Shown in pieces: positions 1 through 8,652 of a stretch of 64,000 nt of DNA. Under the pieces are notes generated by a model. It was given only the letters and a program-made list of their open reading frames with translations, did not search any database and was not told the DNA's origin. Made by a program: the position numbers and the translations under genes. The DNA is from Luteimonas aquatica. GTDB lineage: Bacteria > Pseudomonadota > Gammaproteobacteria > Xanthomonadales > Xanthomonadaceae. The stretch lies in the NCBI RefSeq assembly GCF_022662575.1, contig NZ_JALBFU010000001.1:444381-508380 (forward strand), given 5' to 3'. Each line of letters opens with the position of its first letter. The stretch's first letter is position 1.

Positions 1-2
1 AG

Positions 3-761
3 ATCGACCAGCGCGCACCGCAGGCGCTCAAGCACCTGATCGGCATCTACCAGTCCGAGCGCGACTGGCCGAAGGCGATCGAGAACGCCTCGCGCTACGA
101 AGCCGTCACCGGCGAGCCGATGGGCAAGCTGATCGCGCAGTTCGAGTGCGAACTGGCCGACCGCCTGCGCGCCAGCGGCGACGTCGACGGCGCGCGCGCG
201 GCGGTCGCGCGCGCGTACGCGGCCGATTCGGGCTCGGTGCGCGCCGGCATGCTGGAGGGCCGCATCGAGCTGGACGCCGGCAACGACGCCGCCGCCATCC
301 GCGCCTTCGAGCGGGCCGCGCGCCACGACGCCGACTACTTGCCGGAAATCCTGCCGGCCCTGCTGCCGGCCTACGACCGCGTCGGCGACCAGCCCGGCGC
401 GCGCCGCTTCCTGGCCGAGATGAGCGAGCACTACCGCGGCATCTCCCCGGTGCTGGCGCTGACCAAGCTGGTCGAGGCCGAGGACGGGGTGCCGGCCGCG
501 CGCAATTACCTCGCACAGCAGCTCAAGGACCGTCCCTCGGTGCGCGGCGAGGCGGCGCTGATCGAGCTCACCCTCGCCGAGGGCAGCGACGAGGTGCGCA
601 CCCTGAACGACCTCAAGCACATCACCGACCAGCTGCTGGTGCGCAACCCGAGCTACCGCTGCAACCGCTGCGGTTTCGGCGCGCGCAGCCACCATTGGCA
701 ATGCCCCAGCTGCAAGGAGTGGGGCACCATCAAGCCGTTGCTCAACTACGCGGTGGTGTGA
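3..761 (+). CDS. lapB: LapB (YciM), LPS assembly regulator, 3' part
   Basis: This is the C-terminal part of LapB, an inner-membrane-anchored cytoplasmic TPR protein that with FtsH controls LpxC turnover and so lipopolysaccharide synthesis. The reading frame is open from the window edge. It shows degenerate TPR helices rich in Ala and Leu, then a rubredoxin-like zinc knuckle with paired CNRC and CPSC motifs near the C-terminus, which is diagnostic for the family. The N-terminal membrane helix and first TPRs lie outside the window. The stop codon overlaps the GTG start of the next gene by four bases, which suggests translational coupling to a sugar-phosphate transferase. Confidence 0.93.
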   Translation: MDQRAPQALKHLIGIYQSERDWPKAIENASRYEAVTGEPMGKLIAQFECELADRLRASGDVDGARAAVARAYAADSGSVRAGMLEGRIELDAGNDAAAIRAFERAARHDADYLPEILPALLPAYDRVGDQPGARRFLAEMSEHYRGISPVLALTKLVEAEDGVPAARNYLAQQLKDRPSVRGEAALIELTLAEGSDEVRTLNDLKHITDQLLVRNPSYRCNRCGFGARSHHWQCPSCKEWGTIKPLLNYAVV

Positions 762-1756
762 GCCTTTCCGGCGTGCCATCGCCGTGGTGGCTGGCCGCCT
801 GCGCCGGCATCGCCTGCCTCGGCACCTGGGCGGCGCTGCGCTACGCGCGCTGGCGCAACCTCCTCGACCACCCCGGCGAACGCCGCAGCCATGCCGTGGC
901 CACGCCGCGCGGCGGCGGCATCGGCATCGTGTTCGCGCTGCTGTTCGCCCAGGCGCTGTTCGCCTGGCAGTTGCCCGAATCGCGCGGCTTCCTGGGCCCG
1001 GTCTCGGCCGGCCTGGCGCTGGTCGCCGGCATCGGCTGGCTGGACGACCACCGCTCGCTTTCGCCCTGGCCGCGCCTGGCGGTGCACGGGGTGGCCGCCG
1101 CGCTGCTGGCCTGGGCGGTGTGGGGCGTCTCCGGCGACCTGCCGGCGGCCTGCCTGGCGTTCGCGCTGGCGCTGGGCCTGGTGAACGTCTGGAACTTCAT
1201 GGACGGCATCGACGGCATCGCCGCCCTGCAGGCCGTAGTGGTGGCCATGGCCTATGCCTGGCTCACCGGGGATGCCCTGGCGCAGTGGCTGGCGCTGGCG
1301 CTGGCGGCCGGGGCCGCCGGCTTCCTGCCGTTCAACCTGCCGCTGGGCGGGCAGGGCAAGGCCCGGATCTTCCTGGGCGACGTCGGCAGCGGGGCGATCG
1401 GCTACGCCCTGGCCGCGCCCATGGCGCTGATGCTGGTGCGCGATCCCCGTCCGGCCACCTGGGTGCTGATGCTGCTGCCGCCCTCGGCCTTCCTTCTCGA
1501 CGCTGCCTTGACACTGTTGTCACGCATGCTGCGCGGCGAGCGCTGGTGGACGCCGCACGTCGAGCATGCCTACCAGCACTGGGCCCGGCGCGCTGGCCGT
1601 CACCGGACCGTCACGCTCGCCTATGCGGCCTGGGCCGCGGCGGGGGGCGTATTGGTTTCAGTCATTTGCGAGACAGGGTTTGCATTTATCATCGCGGCCA
1701 GCTGTGCGTGGTACCTGGGGGGGGGCATCGCGTGGAGGCGTCTGCGAAGGCGCTGA
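758..1756 (+). CDS. WecA/WbpL-like undecaprenyl-phosphate sugar-1-phosphate transferase
   Basis: This is a polytopic membrane enzyme of the MraY/WecA family. Such enzymes move a HexNAc-1-phosphate from a UDP-sugar onto undecaprenyl phosphate and so start O-antigen or capsule repeat units. The 332-residue protein has about ten hydrophobic segments and the family motifs: PRGGG near residue 50, a DD pair at 96-97, NFMDGIDG at 146-153, GDVGSG at 207-212 and HVEHAYQ at 267-273. The GTG start overlaps the lapB stop (GTGA). A WbpM-like dehydratase follows after 30 bases, matching the WbpL/WbpM pairing known from Pseudomonas B-band LPS. The exact sugar cannot be read from the sequence. Confidence 0.88.
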   Translation: MSLSGVPSPWWLAACAGIACLGTWAALRYARWRNLLDHPGERRSHAVATPRGGGIGIVFALLFAQALFAWQLPESRGFLGPVSAGLALVAGIGWLDDHRSLSPWPRLAVHGVAAALLAWAVWGVSGDLPAACLAFALALGLVNVWNFMDGIDGIAALQAVVVAMAYAWLTGDALAQWLALALAAGAAGFLPFNLPLGGQGKARIFLGDVGSGAIGYALAAPMALMLVRDPRPATWVLMLLPPSAFLLDAALTLLSRMLRGERWWTPHVEHAYQHWARRAGRHRTVTLAYAAWAAAGGVLVSVICETGFAFIIAASCAWYLGGGIAWRRLRRR

Positions 1757-1786
1757 CGCTGGACAAAGCCAGGGATTCGAAAGCGC

Positions 1787-3700
1787 ATGAGTGGATGGAA
1801 AACCCGGGTCAGTGCCGCAGCGCCTCGAGCCGCAGTCGTGCTGCACGACCTTTTCATGGTCTGGCTCTGCTGGGCCGGGCTGAACCAGTTCCGCTATTCG
1901 ATCCAATCGGTCTCCATCGACCTGCCGGCCTTTTCCCCGGAAAACCTGCTGATCCTGTTCGCGCAGGGCATGGTGTTCTGGAAGGTCGGCCTGTACCGGG
2001 GCGTGTGGCGCTTCGCCAGCCTGCCGGACCTGCTGAACATCCTCAAGGCCAGCGTCGCCGGACTGGTGGCCATCGTGCTGGCCCTGTTCCTCTACAACCG
2101 CCTCAACCAGACCCCGCGCTCGGTGCTGGTGCTGTATCCGATCGTGCTGACCGCGCTGCTGGGCATGCCGCGGCTGCTGTACCGGAGCTGGAAGGACCAT
2201 AGCCTGACGCGCACCGACAAGGCCGCGCTGCGGGTGCTGATCCTGGGCGCCGGCCAGGCCGGCGAGACCCTGGTGCGCGACCTGCGCCGCACCGGCGCCT
2301 ACCAGCCGGTGGGCTTCCTCGACGATGCCGCCAAGCTGCGCGGCAGCGAACTGCAGGGCCTGCCGGTGCTGGGCCGGGTGGACGAGGTCGACAAGATCGC
2401 CCCCGAGACCGGCGTCAACCTGCTGGTGATCGCCATGCCGTCGCTGGATGCGGCCTCGATGCGCCGGATAGTGGCGGCCTGCGAGCGCACCGGACTGCCG
2501 TTCCGCACCGTGCCGCGCCTGGACGACCTGCTCGAGGGCCGCTCGCTGCCCGGCGAGCTGAAGGAGGTCGCGATCGAGGACCTGCTCGGCCGCCAGCCGG
2601 TCACCCCGGACTGGAAGGCGATCCGCGGCTGGCTGGGCGGGCGCAGCGTGCTGGTCACCGGCGCCGGCGGCTCGATCGGCTCGGAGCTGTGCCGGCAATG
2701 CGCCAGGCACGGCGCGCGGCAGATCGCGCTGCTGGAAATCGACGAGCTGGCGCTGGCCACCACCGAGGCCGAACTGCGCCGCGATTTCCCGCAGATCGAG
2801 TTCATCCCCGTGCTGGGCGACTGCGGCGATGCCGCGGTGATCGAGCACGCGCTCGGCCTCTCGCACCCGGAAGCCGTGTTCCACGCCGCCGCCTACAAGC
2901 AGGTGCCGGTGCTGGAGGCGCAGCTGCGCGAGGCGGTGCGCAACAACGTGCTGGCCACCGAGACCGTGGCCGAACAGAGCCTCAAGGCGGGCGTGGGCAC
3001 GTTCGTGCTGATTTCCACCGACAAGGCCGTGGACCCGGTGAACGTGCTCGGCGCCAGCAAGCGCCTGGCCGAGATGCTGTGCCAGGCGATCGCCGGCAGC
3101 CAGGGCACGCGCTTCATCACCGTGCGTTTCGGCAACGTGCTCGATTCGGCCGGCAGCGTGGTGCCGCTGTTCCGCGAACAGATCCGCACCGGCGGGCCGG
3201 TCACGGTCACCGATGCGGAGGTCACGCGCTACTTCATGACCATCCCGGAAGCCTGCCAGCTGATCCTGCAGGCCTCGGCGATCGGTTCGCGGCAGGCCAT
3301 CTACACCCTGGACATGGGCGAGCCGGTCTCGATCCGCCTGCTGGCCGAGCAGATGATCCGCCTGGCCGGCAAGCAGCCCGACCGCGACATCGCCATCGTC
3401 TACACCGGCCTGCGCCCGGGCGAGAAGCTGCACGAGACGCTGTTCCACGCCGACGAACGCTATCGCCCGACCTCGCACCCGAAGATCCTCCAGGCCGAGG
3501 CGCGCGAGGTGGCGGCCGAGAACCTGCGCCTGATGCGCACGGCGCTGCGCGAGGCGGTGGTGCGCTACGATCTCGACCAGCTGGCCGTGCTGCTGCGCGA
3601 GGCGGTCCCCGAATTCGTCCCGGCCAGCGTGCCGGAGGCGCCGCAGAAGCAGCTGGCGACCGTGGTGGCCTTTCCCGCGCGCGCCTCCAGAAAGACCTGA
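1787..3700 (+). CDS. WbpM/FlaA1-family UDP-GlcNAc 4,6-dehydratase
   Basis: This is a membrane-anchored nucleotide-sugar 4,6-dehydratase of the CapD/WbpM/PglF type, probably making the 4-keto-6-deoxy sugar used for the initiating residue of a surface glycan. The 637-residue protein has N-terminal hydrophobic helices, a first Rossmann domain (GAGQAGE at 154-160) and a second catalytic Rossmann domain (GAGGSIG at 292-298). The catalytic loop STDK lies at 410-413 and Lys425 follows in the VLGASK segment. Position 421, usually Met in this family and Tyr in other SDR enzymes, is Leu here. Its length matches full-length WbpM. It lies directly downstream of the WecA/WbpL-like gene. Confidence 0.9.
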   Translation: MSGWKTRVSAAAPRAAVVLHDLFMVWLCWAGLNQFRYSIQSVSIDLPAFSPENLLILFAQGMVFWKVGLYRGVWRFASLPDLLNILKASVAGLVAIVLALFLYNRLNQTPRSVLVLYPIVLTALLGMPRLLYRSWKDHSLTRTDKAALRVLILGAGQAGETLVRDLRRTGAYQPVGFLDDAAKLRGSELQGLPVLGRVDEVDKIAPETGVNLLVIAMPSLDAASMRRIVAACERTGLPFRTVPRLDDLLEGRSLPGELKEVAIEDLLGRQPVTPDWKAIRGWLGGRSVLVTGAGGSIGSELCRQCARHGARQIALLEIDELALATTEAELRRDFPQIEFIPVLGDCGDAAVIEHALGLSHPEAVFHAAAYKQVPVLEAQLREAVRNNVLATETVAEQSLKAGVGTFVLISTDKAVDPVNVLGASKRLAEMLCQAIAGSQGTRFITVRFGNVLDSAGSVVPLFREQIRTGGPVTVTDAEVTRYFMTIPEACQLILQASAIGSRQAIYTLDMGEPVSIRLLAEQMIRLAGKQPDRDIAIVYTGLRPGEKLHETLFHADERYRPTSHPKILQAEAREVAAENLRLMRTALREAVVRYDLDQLAVLLREAVPEFVPASVPEAPQKQLATVVAFPARASRKT

Positions 3701-3816
3701 GCCCGCCGACGCCCCGGTTCCGGGCCCGCGGCGCACCGAAACGCCGGCTCGGCATACACTTGCCCATTCATTCATGACCAGGGCGCCGCCGAAATGCGGC
3801 GCGATCCTCTCTCGAG

Positions 3817-4737
3817 ATGACAACAGCCAACGCCAAGCATCCCCGCATCCGCAAAGCGGTGTTTCCCGTCGCCGGCCTGGGCACGCGCTTCCTGCCCGCC
3901 ACCAAGACCGTGCCCAAGGAAATGCTGCCGATCGTGGACCGCCCGCTGATCCAGTACGCGGTGGACGAGGCCATCGAGGCCGGCTGCGACACGCTGGTCT
4001 TCGTCACCAACCGCTACAAGCATGCGGTGGCCGACTACTTCGACAAGGCCTACGAGCTGGAGCAGAAGCTGGAGAAGTCGGGCAAGCACGAGCAGCTCGA
4101 CCTGGTGCGCAACGTGCTGCCCGAGGGCGTGCGCGCGGTGTTCGTCACCCAGGCCGAGGCGCTGGGCCTGGGCCACGCGGTGCTCTGCGCCAGGGCGGTG
4201 ATCGGCAACGAACCCTTCGCCGTGATGCTGCCGGACGACCTGATCTGGAACAAGGACGGCGCCGGCGCGCTGAAGCAGATGGCCGACCATGCCGAGGCCA
4301 ACGGCGTCGGCGCGATCGCCGTGCAGGACGTGCCCGAGGAGCAGACCGCCAGCTACGGCATCGTCGCCGTCGAGGGCTTCGAGGATCGCCATGGCGCGAT
4401 CCGGCGCATCGTCGAGAAGCCGGCGCCGGCCGAGGCGCCGAGCACGCTGGCGGTGGTGGGGCGCTACATCCTGCCGCCGACGATCTTCGATCACCTGGAG
4501 AAGACCGGGAAGGGCGCCGGCGGCGAAATCCAGCTGACCGACGCCATCGCCGCGCAGATCGCCGATTCGCAGATCGACGCCTACCGCTTCAAGGGCACCC
4601 GCTTCGACTGCGGCACGCACATCGGCCTGGTCGAGGCGACCATCCGCTTCGCGCTCGACCACGAGAAGATCAGCGACGCGGCCCGCGACTCGATGGCGCG
4701 CGCGCTGCACGAACTGGGCGTCATCGACCTGGCCTGA
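3817..4737 (+). CDS. galU: UTP-glucose-1-phosphate uridylyltransferase
   Basis: GalU makes UDP-glucose from UTP and glucose-1-phosphate for LPS core, exopolysaccharide and osmoprotectant synthesis in the cytoplasm. The 306-residue protein begins with the nucleotidyltransferase signature around residues 18-30 (GLGTRFLPATK) followed by PKEMLP, and contains EKP and the typical C-terminal GTRFDCGT region. The ATG at this position follows about 116 bases of non-coding sequence after the dehydratase gene, so it may have its own promoter. A strong hairpin follows the stop codon. It fits the preceding surface-polysaccharide genes. Confidence 0.95.
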   Translation: MTTANAKHPRIRKAVFPVAGLGTRFLPATKTVPKEMLPIVDRPLIQYAVDEAIEAGCDTLVFVTNRYKHAVADYFDKAYELEQKLEKSGKHEQLDLVRNVLPEGVRAVFVTQAEALGLGHAVLCARAVIGNEPFAVMLPDDLIWNKDGAGALKQMADHAEANGVGAIAVQDVPEEQTASYGIVAVEGFEDRHGAIRRIVEKPAPAEAPSTLAVVGRYILPPTIFDHLEKTGKGAGGEIQLTDAIAAQIADSQIDAYRFKGTRFDCGTHIGLVEATIRFALDHEKISDAARDSMARALHELGVIDLA

Positions 4738-4772
4738 GCCGGCGGTCGCGCCCCGGCCGACGCGGCCGCATC

Positions 4773-4805
4773 GGAAAAACGGCGCGTTTCCACGCGCCGT
4801 TTTCC
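4773..4805. terminator. Bidirectional terminator hairpin between galU and the M28 peptidase gene
   Basis: An 11-bp core stem of AAAACGGCGCG and its complement, extended by GG/CC past one bulged A, encloses a six-base loop. The A-tract on the left and T-tract on the right let it act for both convergent transcripts (galU on plus, peptidase on minus). Confidence 0.75.
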
Positions 4806-4834
4806 ATGGCGGCCTGCGCGTCGCGCGTCCGCCG

Positions 4835-6073
4835 TCATTGCGTGGTGACGCCGACGTTGCTGCCCAGCTCCACCGCGTAGGCCAGCGCCAGCTGCGAGAA
4901 CTTCAGCGCGTGCAGGGCATGCCCGCCGCTCTTGTCCAGCGTGTCCTGCGAGGTATGGATGTAGGGATTGGACTCGTCGTTGCCGCGCGCGTCGTCGTAG
5001 GCCTCGAACGGGAACGAGGACGGGTAGCCCTGGCCCTGCCAGCTGGCGTGGTCGGAACAGGCGTAGTAGCAGTACTCCGAGCCCACCTGCAGGTTGGGCA
5101 GGTAGGTGCTCGCCAGGCGGCGCAGGAACGCGTTCTGGCGCGAATCCGTGCCGTCCTCGGTGATGTAGATGTCGCCGCTGGAGCCTTTGTAGTTGGTCAT
5201 GTCCAGCTGCAGCACGCCCAGCACCTGCGCCTTGGCGGCCTTGTGGCTGGCGGCGATCTCGCCCGAGCCCACCAGGCCCACTTCCTCCGCCGCGTAGGCC
5301 ATGAACTTGAGGGTACGGCGCGGCTGGTAGCGGCTGTCGGTGAGCACGCGGATCACCTCGCTGAGGTTGGCGATGCCGGAGGCGTCGTCGTCGGCGCCCG
5401 GCGCGGTGCCGCCGGCCCCGCCGCTGGCGATGCTGTCCAGGTGCCCTCCCAGGACGATGATCTCGTTCGGGCGTTCGCTGCCGGTGATGGTCAGCACCAC
5501 CGATTTCTGCGCGGTGTTCCGGTGCGCCACCTGCTCCACCTTGATGTCGCTGCGGTTGCCGGCCAGCGCGGTCCACTGCTGGTACAGCCAGGTCGAGGCC
5601 TGCGCGCCGTATTCGCTGGCGTGATGGCGATTGCGGTAGTTGGAGAGCGCGGTGATCGACTGCACGAGATTCGGCTCGCTCAAGGACTGCAGCATCGACG
5701 TCACCAGGGGGCCGTTGTTGATTTCGTAGCCCGGGTATTGCGTGGCGAGCTTCTTGGTCCTGGCGGCGAGCGCATCCTGCGCCTCGGCCAGCGAGGCATG
5801 CGCAACGAAGCCGCCGCACTGCCGGCGGCCGGCGTGGATGGCGGAGGAAAGGGCATCGAGCCTGCCGCGCTCGACCTCGACGATGTGCAGACCGCCGCCG
5901 GCGGCCGTTCCCGGCGAGGGGGCGATCTCGCGTGCGCCTGGCGCGATGCCGCGCAGCAGGGTGTAGGCCTCGTCGCCGAGGCTGATCCAGACCTTGTCCT
6001 GTCCCGATCCGGCCAGGGCGGGCGCGGCGGCCAGCAGCAGGGCGGTGGCGATGCAAAGCGGGTGGATGCGCAT
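4835..6073 (-). CDS. Secreted M28 zinc aminopeptidase (leucyl aminopeptidase-like)
   Basis: This is an exported di-zinc aminopeptidase resembling the Vibrio proteolyticus leucyl aminopeptidase. The start was chosen at 6073 because AAGGAAC lies just upstream and the protein then opens with a clear signal peptide ending near residue 21. In the 412-residue product the metal ligands are all visible: His211 (GGHLDS), Asp229 (ADDDASG), Glu263/Glu264 (AEE), Asp291 (LDM) and His373 (YIHTS). Cys335 and Cys339 (CYYACSDH) match the disulfide pair of the Vibrio enzyme. About 190 residues precede the catalytic domain and probably act as a propeptide. It lies 90 bases downstream of another secreted metalloprotease, likely in one operon. 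Confidence 0.92.
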   Translation of the reverse strand: MRIHPLCIATALLLAAAPALAGSGQDKVWISLGDEAYTLLRGIAPGAREIAPSPGTAAGGGLHIVEVERGRLDALSSAIHAGRRQCGGFVAHASLAEAQDALAARTKKLATQYPGYEINNGPLVTSMLQSLSEPNLVQSITALSNYRNRHHASEYGAQASTWLYQQWTALAGNRSDIKVEQVAHRNTAQKSVVLTITGSERPNEIIVLGGHLDSIASGGAGGTAPGADDDASGIANLSEVIRVLTDSRYQPRRTLKFMAYAAEEVGLVGSGEIAASHKAAKAQVLGVLQLDMTNYKGSSGDIYITEDGTDSRQNAFLRRLASTYLPNLQVGSEYCYYACSDHASWQGQGYPSSFPFEAYDDARGNDESNPYIHTSQDTLDKSGGHALHALKFSQLALAYAVELGSNVGVTTQ

Positions 6074-6163
6074 GGACGTTCCTTTGTTGGCAAGGGGATG
6101 AAGGGGGAAGACCGGCGCCGCGCATCGCCTGGCAGGACGATGCACGGCGCCGGCATGGCGTCG

Positions 6164-7885
6164 TTACGGGACGGTCACGCCGTAGCTGCAGCTCTGGTTG
6201 TAGGCATTGCCGATCGCGGCGATCTGCGTGGCGCCGTAGCCGAGCGACTTGGCGGCGTTGATCACCGCCTGCGCGGCGTCCTTCTGGTTGCTGCTGCCGT
6301 TGGTCATCGACAGGCCGGTCAGGAAGGCCTTGTCCATGGCCTGGCCGCCGATGGCATCGCGTGCCACCAGGTTGCACGAGGACCAGTATTGGCCCGCGGT
6401 ATGGCCCGTGCCGCCCAGGTTGCTGGGGTAGCTGTGGTTGAGATGCCAGTTGGTGACGCGCCCGTTCCAGAACTCGTTGTGGCCGTCCCAGTTGAAGACC
6501 CAGAAATACTGCGCGTCGCTCGGGGTCCACTGGTTCTGGAAATCGCGGCTGTAGGCGGCGGCGAGATAGTCGCCGACGCCTTCGGACAGGCCCTGGGTCT
6601 GCGACAGCCCGCCATGGGTCAGCCAGTCGTGCAGGCCGTGGCCGAGTTCGTGGACGACCACGTCGGCGTCCTGAGCGTCGTCGACGCCGCCTTCGCCGAA
6701 GGCGAGATACCCGTCGTTCGGGTCGTAGTGGGAATTGTCGTCGCCGTCCAGGCCATGCGGGTCGAACTTCACGCCGCCGCTGTACTGGGTGGGCGTGACG
6801 CTGACCCCGAGGGTCTGGTTGACGTAACGCATGAAGGTGTCGATGTGGTAGTAGACATTCACCGCATCGAAGAGCTTGTCGTTGCGCGCGAAGTTGAAGC
6901 TGCTGCCGGCCTGCGAGGGACAGGCGCCGTCGTTCGGGGATTCGATCTCCAGGCACTGCGCATACGGGCCCTTGAGGGCGTAGCGATTGCTGGCGAAGGT
7001 GATCTCGCGCAGCACGACCGACTTGCGCTGCGCGCTCAGTTGCGTCGTGCTGGCGTTGTTGCCGTCGCTGTAGCCGGTGCTGCCGTAGCTGGCGCGCGCC
7101 GAGGACAGCGGGTCGGGGGCGAATACCATGCCGTCGCCATCGACATTCAGCGCGCGGTCCTGGGCGCGCAGGACTTCGCCGCTGATCTCGTCCACCAGCA
7201 GCTCCCAGGTGCCGGCCTCCACGCGCCAGACGACGTGGGTACGCCCGGTGTCGGGCGACTGGTAGGCCATGCGTTCGGCGTCGCGATGGCCCGAGGTTCT
7301 GCCGCCCAAATGGCGCAGCGCGACGGCGATGGCGCGCCGGCCGTCGATCGCCAGGGCCTTGCCGGCCGCGGCCGGCTGCAGGTTGCGCACGCTGTCGTTG
7401 CTGACGTACACCACGCTGCCGTCGTCCTGCACGCTGACGGCGATGTCGCTGCCGTATACCGGCAACCCGTCCAGGCGCTGTCGGTAGCGCACGACAGACA
7501 GGCCCGGCGCGCTGCGCAGGCTGGTCTGCTCGATGCCGGCGAGTTCGTTTTCCTGCACGCCAAGCCTGTCGTGGCGCGCGGCCAGGTACTCGAAGGCGAC
7601 GCGCGCGGCATTGGCGCCGCGCTCGCGTTCGCTGAGCGCCCGGCGCTGGGCGAGGCTGCGGGCATTGGCCGGCGTCGACTTGAAATCGGGACGGTACAGC
7701 ACCGCCGCGCTGCCGTCGGCGCGATAGCGTCCGTCCGGCCATTGCTGCGTGGCTTCTGGCGCGCGCACGCCCTTGCTTTGCGCGATCGGTGCGGTGCGGG
7801 AAGGCTTGCTCGCTTGCGCGTTGGCGGTGCAGGCGAGCGCGACACAAACGGACAACAGGCGCAGGTGCGAAACGATGCGGGACAT
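6164..7885 (-). CDS. Secreted thermolysin-like zinc metalloprotease with FTP-type propeptide
   Basis: This is a secreted gluzincin protease related to the M4/M36 families. The 573-residue preproprotein has a signal peptide (about residues 1-25), a long propeptide with FTP/PepSY-like character to about residue 245, and a catalytic domain with HELGH at 412-416 and the third zinc ligand region EGVGD at 435-439. An AGGAGA ribosome site precedes the ATG. It probably degrades extracellular protein, and the M28 aminopeptidase encoded downstream would trim the products. Assignment to M4 versus M36 is not settled from the motif alone, because the family-typical HEYTH/HExxH flanks differ. Confidence 0.87.
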   Translation of the reverse strand: MSRIVSHLRLLSVCVALACTANAQASKPSRTAPIAQSKGVRAPEATQQWPDGRYRADGSAAVLYRPDFKSTPANARSLAQRRALSERERGANAARVAFEYLAARHDRLGVQENELAGIEQTSLRSAPGLSVVRYRQRLDGLPVYGSDIAVSVQDDGSVVYVSNDSVRNLQPAAAGKALAIDGRRAIAVALRHLGGRTSGHRDAERMAYQSPDTGRTHVVWRVEAGTWELLVDEISGEVLRAQDRALNVDGDGMVFAPDPLSSARASYGSTGYSDGNNASTTQLSAQRKSVVLREITFASNRYALKGPYAQCLEIESPNDGACPSQAGSSFNFARNDKLFDAVNVYYHIDTFMRYVNQTLGVSVTPTQYSGGVKFDPHGLDGDDNSHYDPNDGYLAFGEGGVDDAQDADVVVHELGHGLHDWLTHGGLSQTQGLSEGVGDYLAAAYSRDFQNQWTPSDAQYFWVFNWDGHNEFWNGRVTNWHLNHSYPSNLGGTGHTAGQYWSSCNLVARDAIGGQAMDKAFLTGLSMTNGSSNQKDAAQAVINAAKSLGYGATQIAAIGNAYNQSCSYGVTVP

Positions 7886-8241
7886 CGATGGTCTCCTACT
7901 GGTCGAGTGGGGCCGCGGAACGATGCGGCCACACTTCGTAGTCGAAGCAGCGTGCAGGCGATGTCACAAAATAACGCGTGATGCTGCGAACGCAGCACCG
8001 GGCGTATTCACAGTGTGCGCATTTCCACGATGAATTCGCGCATTCGATGAAAGTCGCGGGCGACGGCGTTTTTTCGCCGCCGATGCGGCCGGCCAAGTCA
8101 GTACGAATTGGAGCGAAGAATCGGAAGCGCGCCGCCGCAAGGCGTTTTGCCGCGGGCAAGTCGGGCGGAAGTACATTCGCGCGGCGGGAGGGCGCCTGTT
8201 CTCCCGCTGTTGCCATGTGGTCTCATTAATTAAGGACAATT
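7886..8241. other. Divergent intergenic region, 356 bases
   Basis: This stretch separates the divergently transcribed metalloprotease gene and the small secreted-protein gene, so it must hold both promoters. It is less GC-rich near its right end (ATTAATTAAGG, containing the ribosome site of the small gene). A short GC hairpin with a T6 loop (GGCG-T6-CGCC) lies near 8063-8080. I find no convincing coding frame or known operator in it. Confidence 0.5.
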
Positions 8242-8553
8242 ATGAAAATCCAGAAAATCACCATGCTTCTCGTTCTGGCGATCGGCGCAGCGACCAGCTC
8301 CGCCCACGCGCAGCCGGCCGATTCGCAGCGCGGCAAAGACGCGGGCGCGAGCAGCCAGCAGTCCTCGTCCGCCGCGACGCAGCGCGGCGATCGGGGAACG
8401 GTGCTGAGCATTCCCGAGGACACCGCTTCGAGCAGGCTGGGCCTGCTGGGCACGGTCACGCCGCAATGGGGATACCAGTGCCGCCCGGAACCCGATGGCG
8501 GCTCCACGTGCTGCTGGAGCGACGCCGGCGGCAGGCACTGCTCGACCAACTGA
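8242..8553 (+). CDS. Small secreted protein of unknown function, four C-terminal cysteines
   Basis: This 103-residue protein is not recognised as a named family. It has a typical Sec signal peptide (residues 1-23, ending AHA-QP), a Ser/Gln-rich low-complexity stretch, and a compact C-terminal segment with four cysteines (QCRPE, TCCW, HCSTN) that could form two disulfides in the periplasm or outside. An AAGGACA ribosome site precedes the ATG and a strong terminator follows, so it is a stand-alone transcription unit. It is divergent from the two secreted proteases. A role as substrate, inhibitor or partner of those proteases is possible but not shown. Confidence 0.75.
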   Translation: MKIQKITMLLVLAIGAATSSAHAQPADSQRGKDAGASSQQSSSAATQRGDRGTVLSIPEDTASSRLGLLGTVTPQWGYQCRPEPDGGSTCCWSDAGGRHCSTN

Positions 8554-8565
8554 GCACGGCGCAAG

Positions 8566-8596
8566 AAAAAGCCCCCGACGTTGCGGGGGCTTTTTT
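8566..8596 (+). terminator. Rho-independent terminator after the small secreted-protein gene
   Basis: A GC stem (GCCCCCG / CGGGGGC) with a six-base loop is flanked by A5 on the left and T6 on the right. It ends the small gene and can also act on the convergent thiolase transcript. Confidence 0.88.
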
Positions 8597-8652
8597 GTGG
8601 GCGTGGCCCAGGCCGGCGGGCTTGCCGGCGGCGGTGCGGCATCGGCTCGGCG

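Noticed and set aside
1658..3823. Minus-strand open frame of 721 codons opposite the dehydratase
   Set aside because: It is His/Gln/Arg-rich with no domain, and the sense strand is a full WbpM-like enzyme.
4838..7981. Plus-strand open frame of 1047 codons opposite the two peptidases
   Set aside because: It has no recognisable motif and its opposite strand carries two complete zinc peptidases with signal peptides.
7978..8229. 83-codon plus-strand frame in the divergent gap at 8 kb
   Set aside because: It has no good ribosome site, a basic low-complexity product and no signal or domain. The gap is better explained as promoter region.
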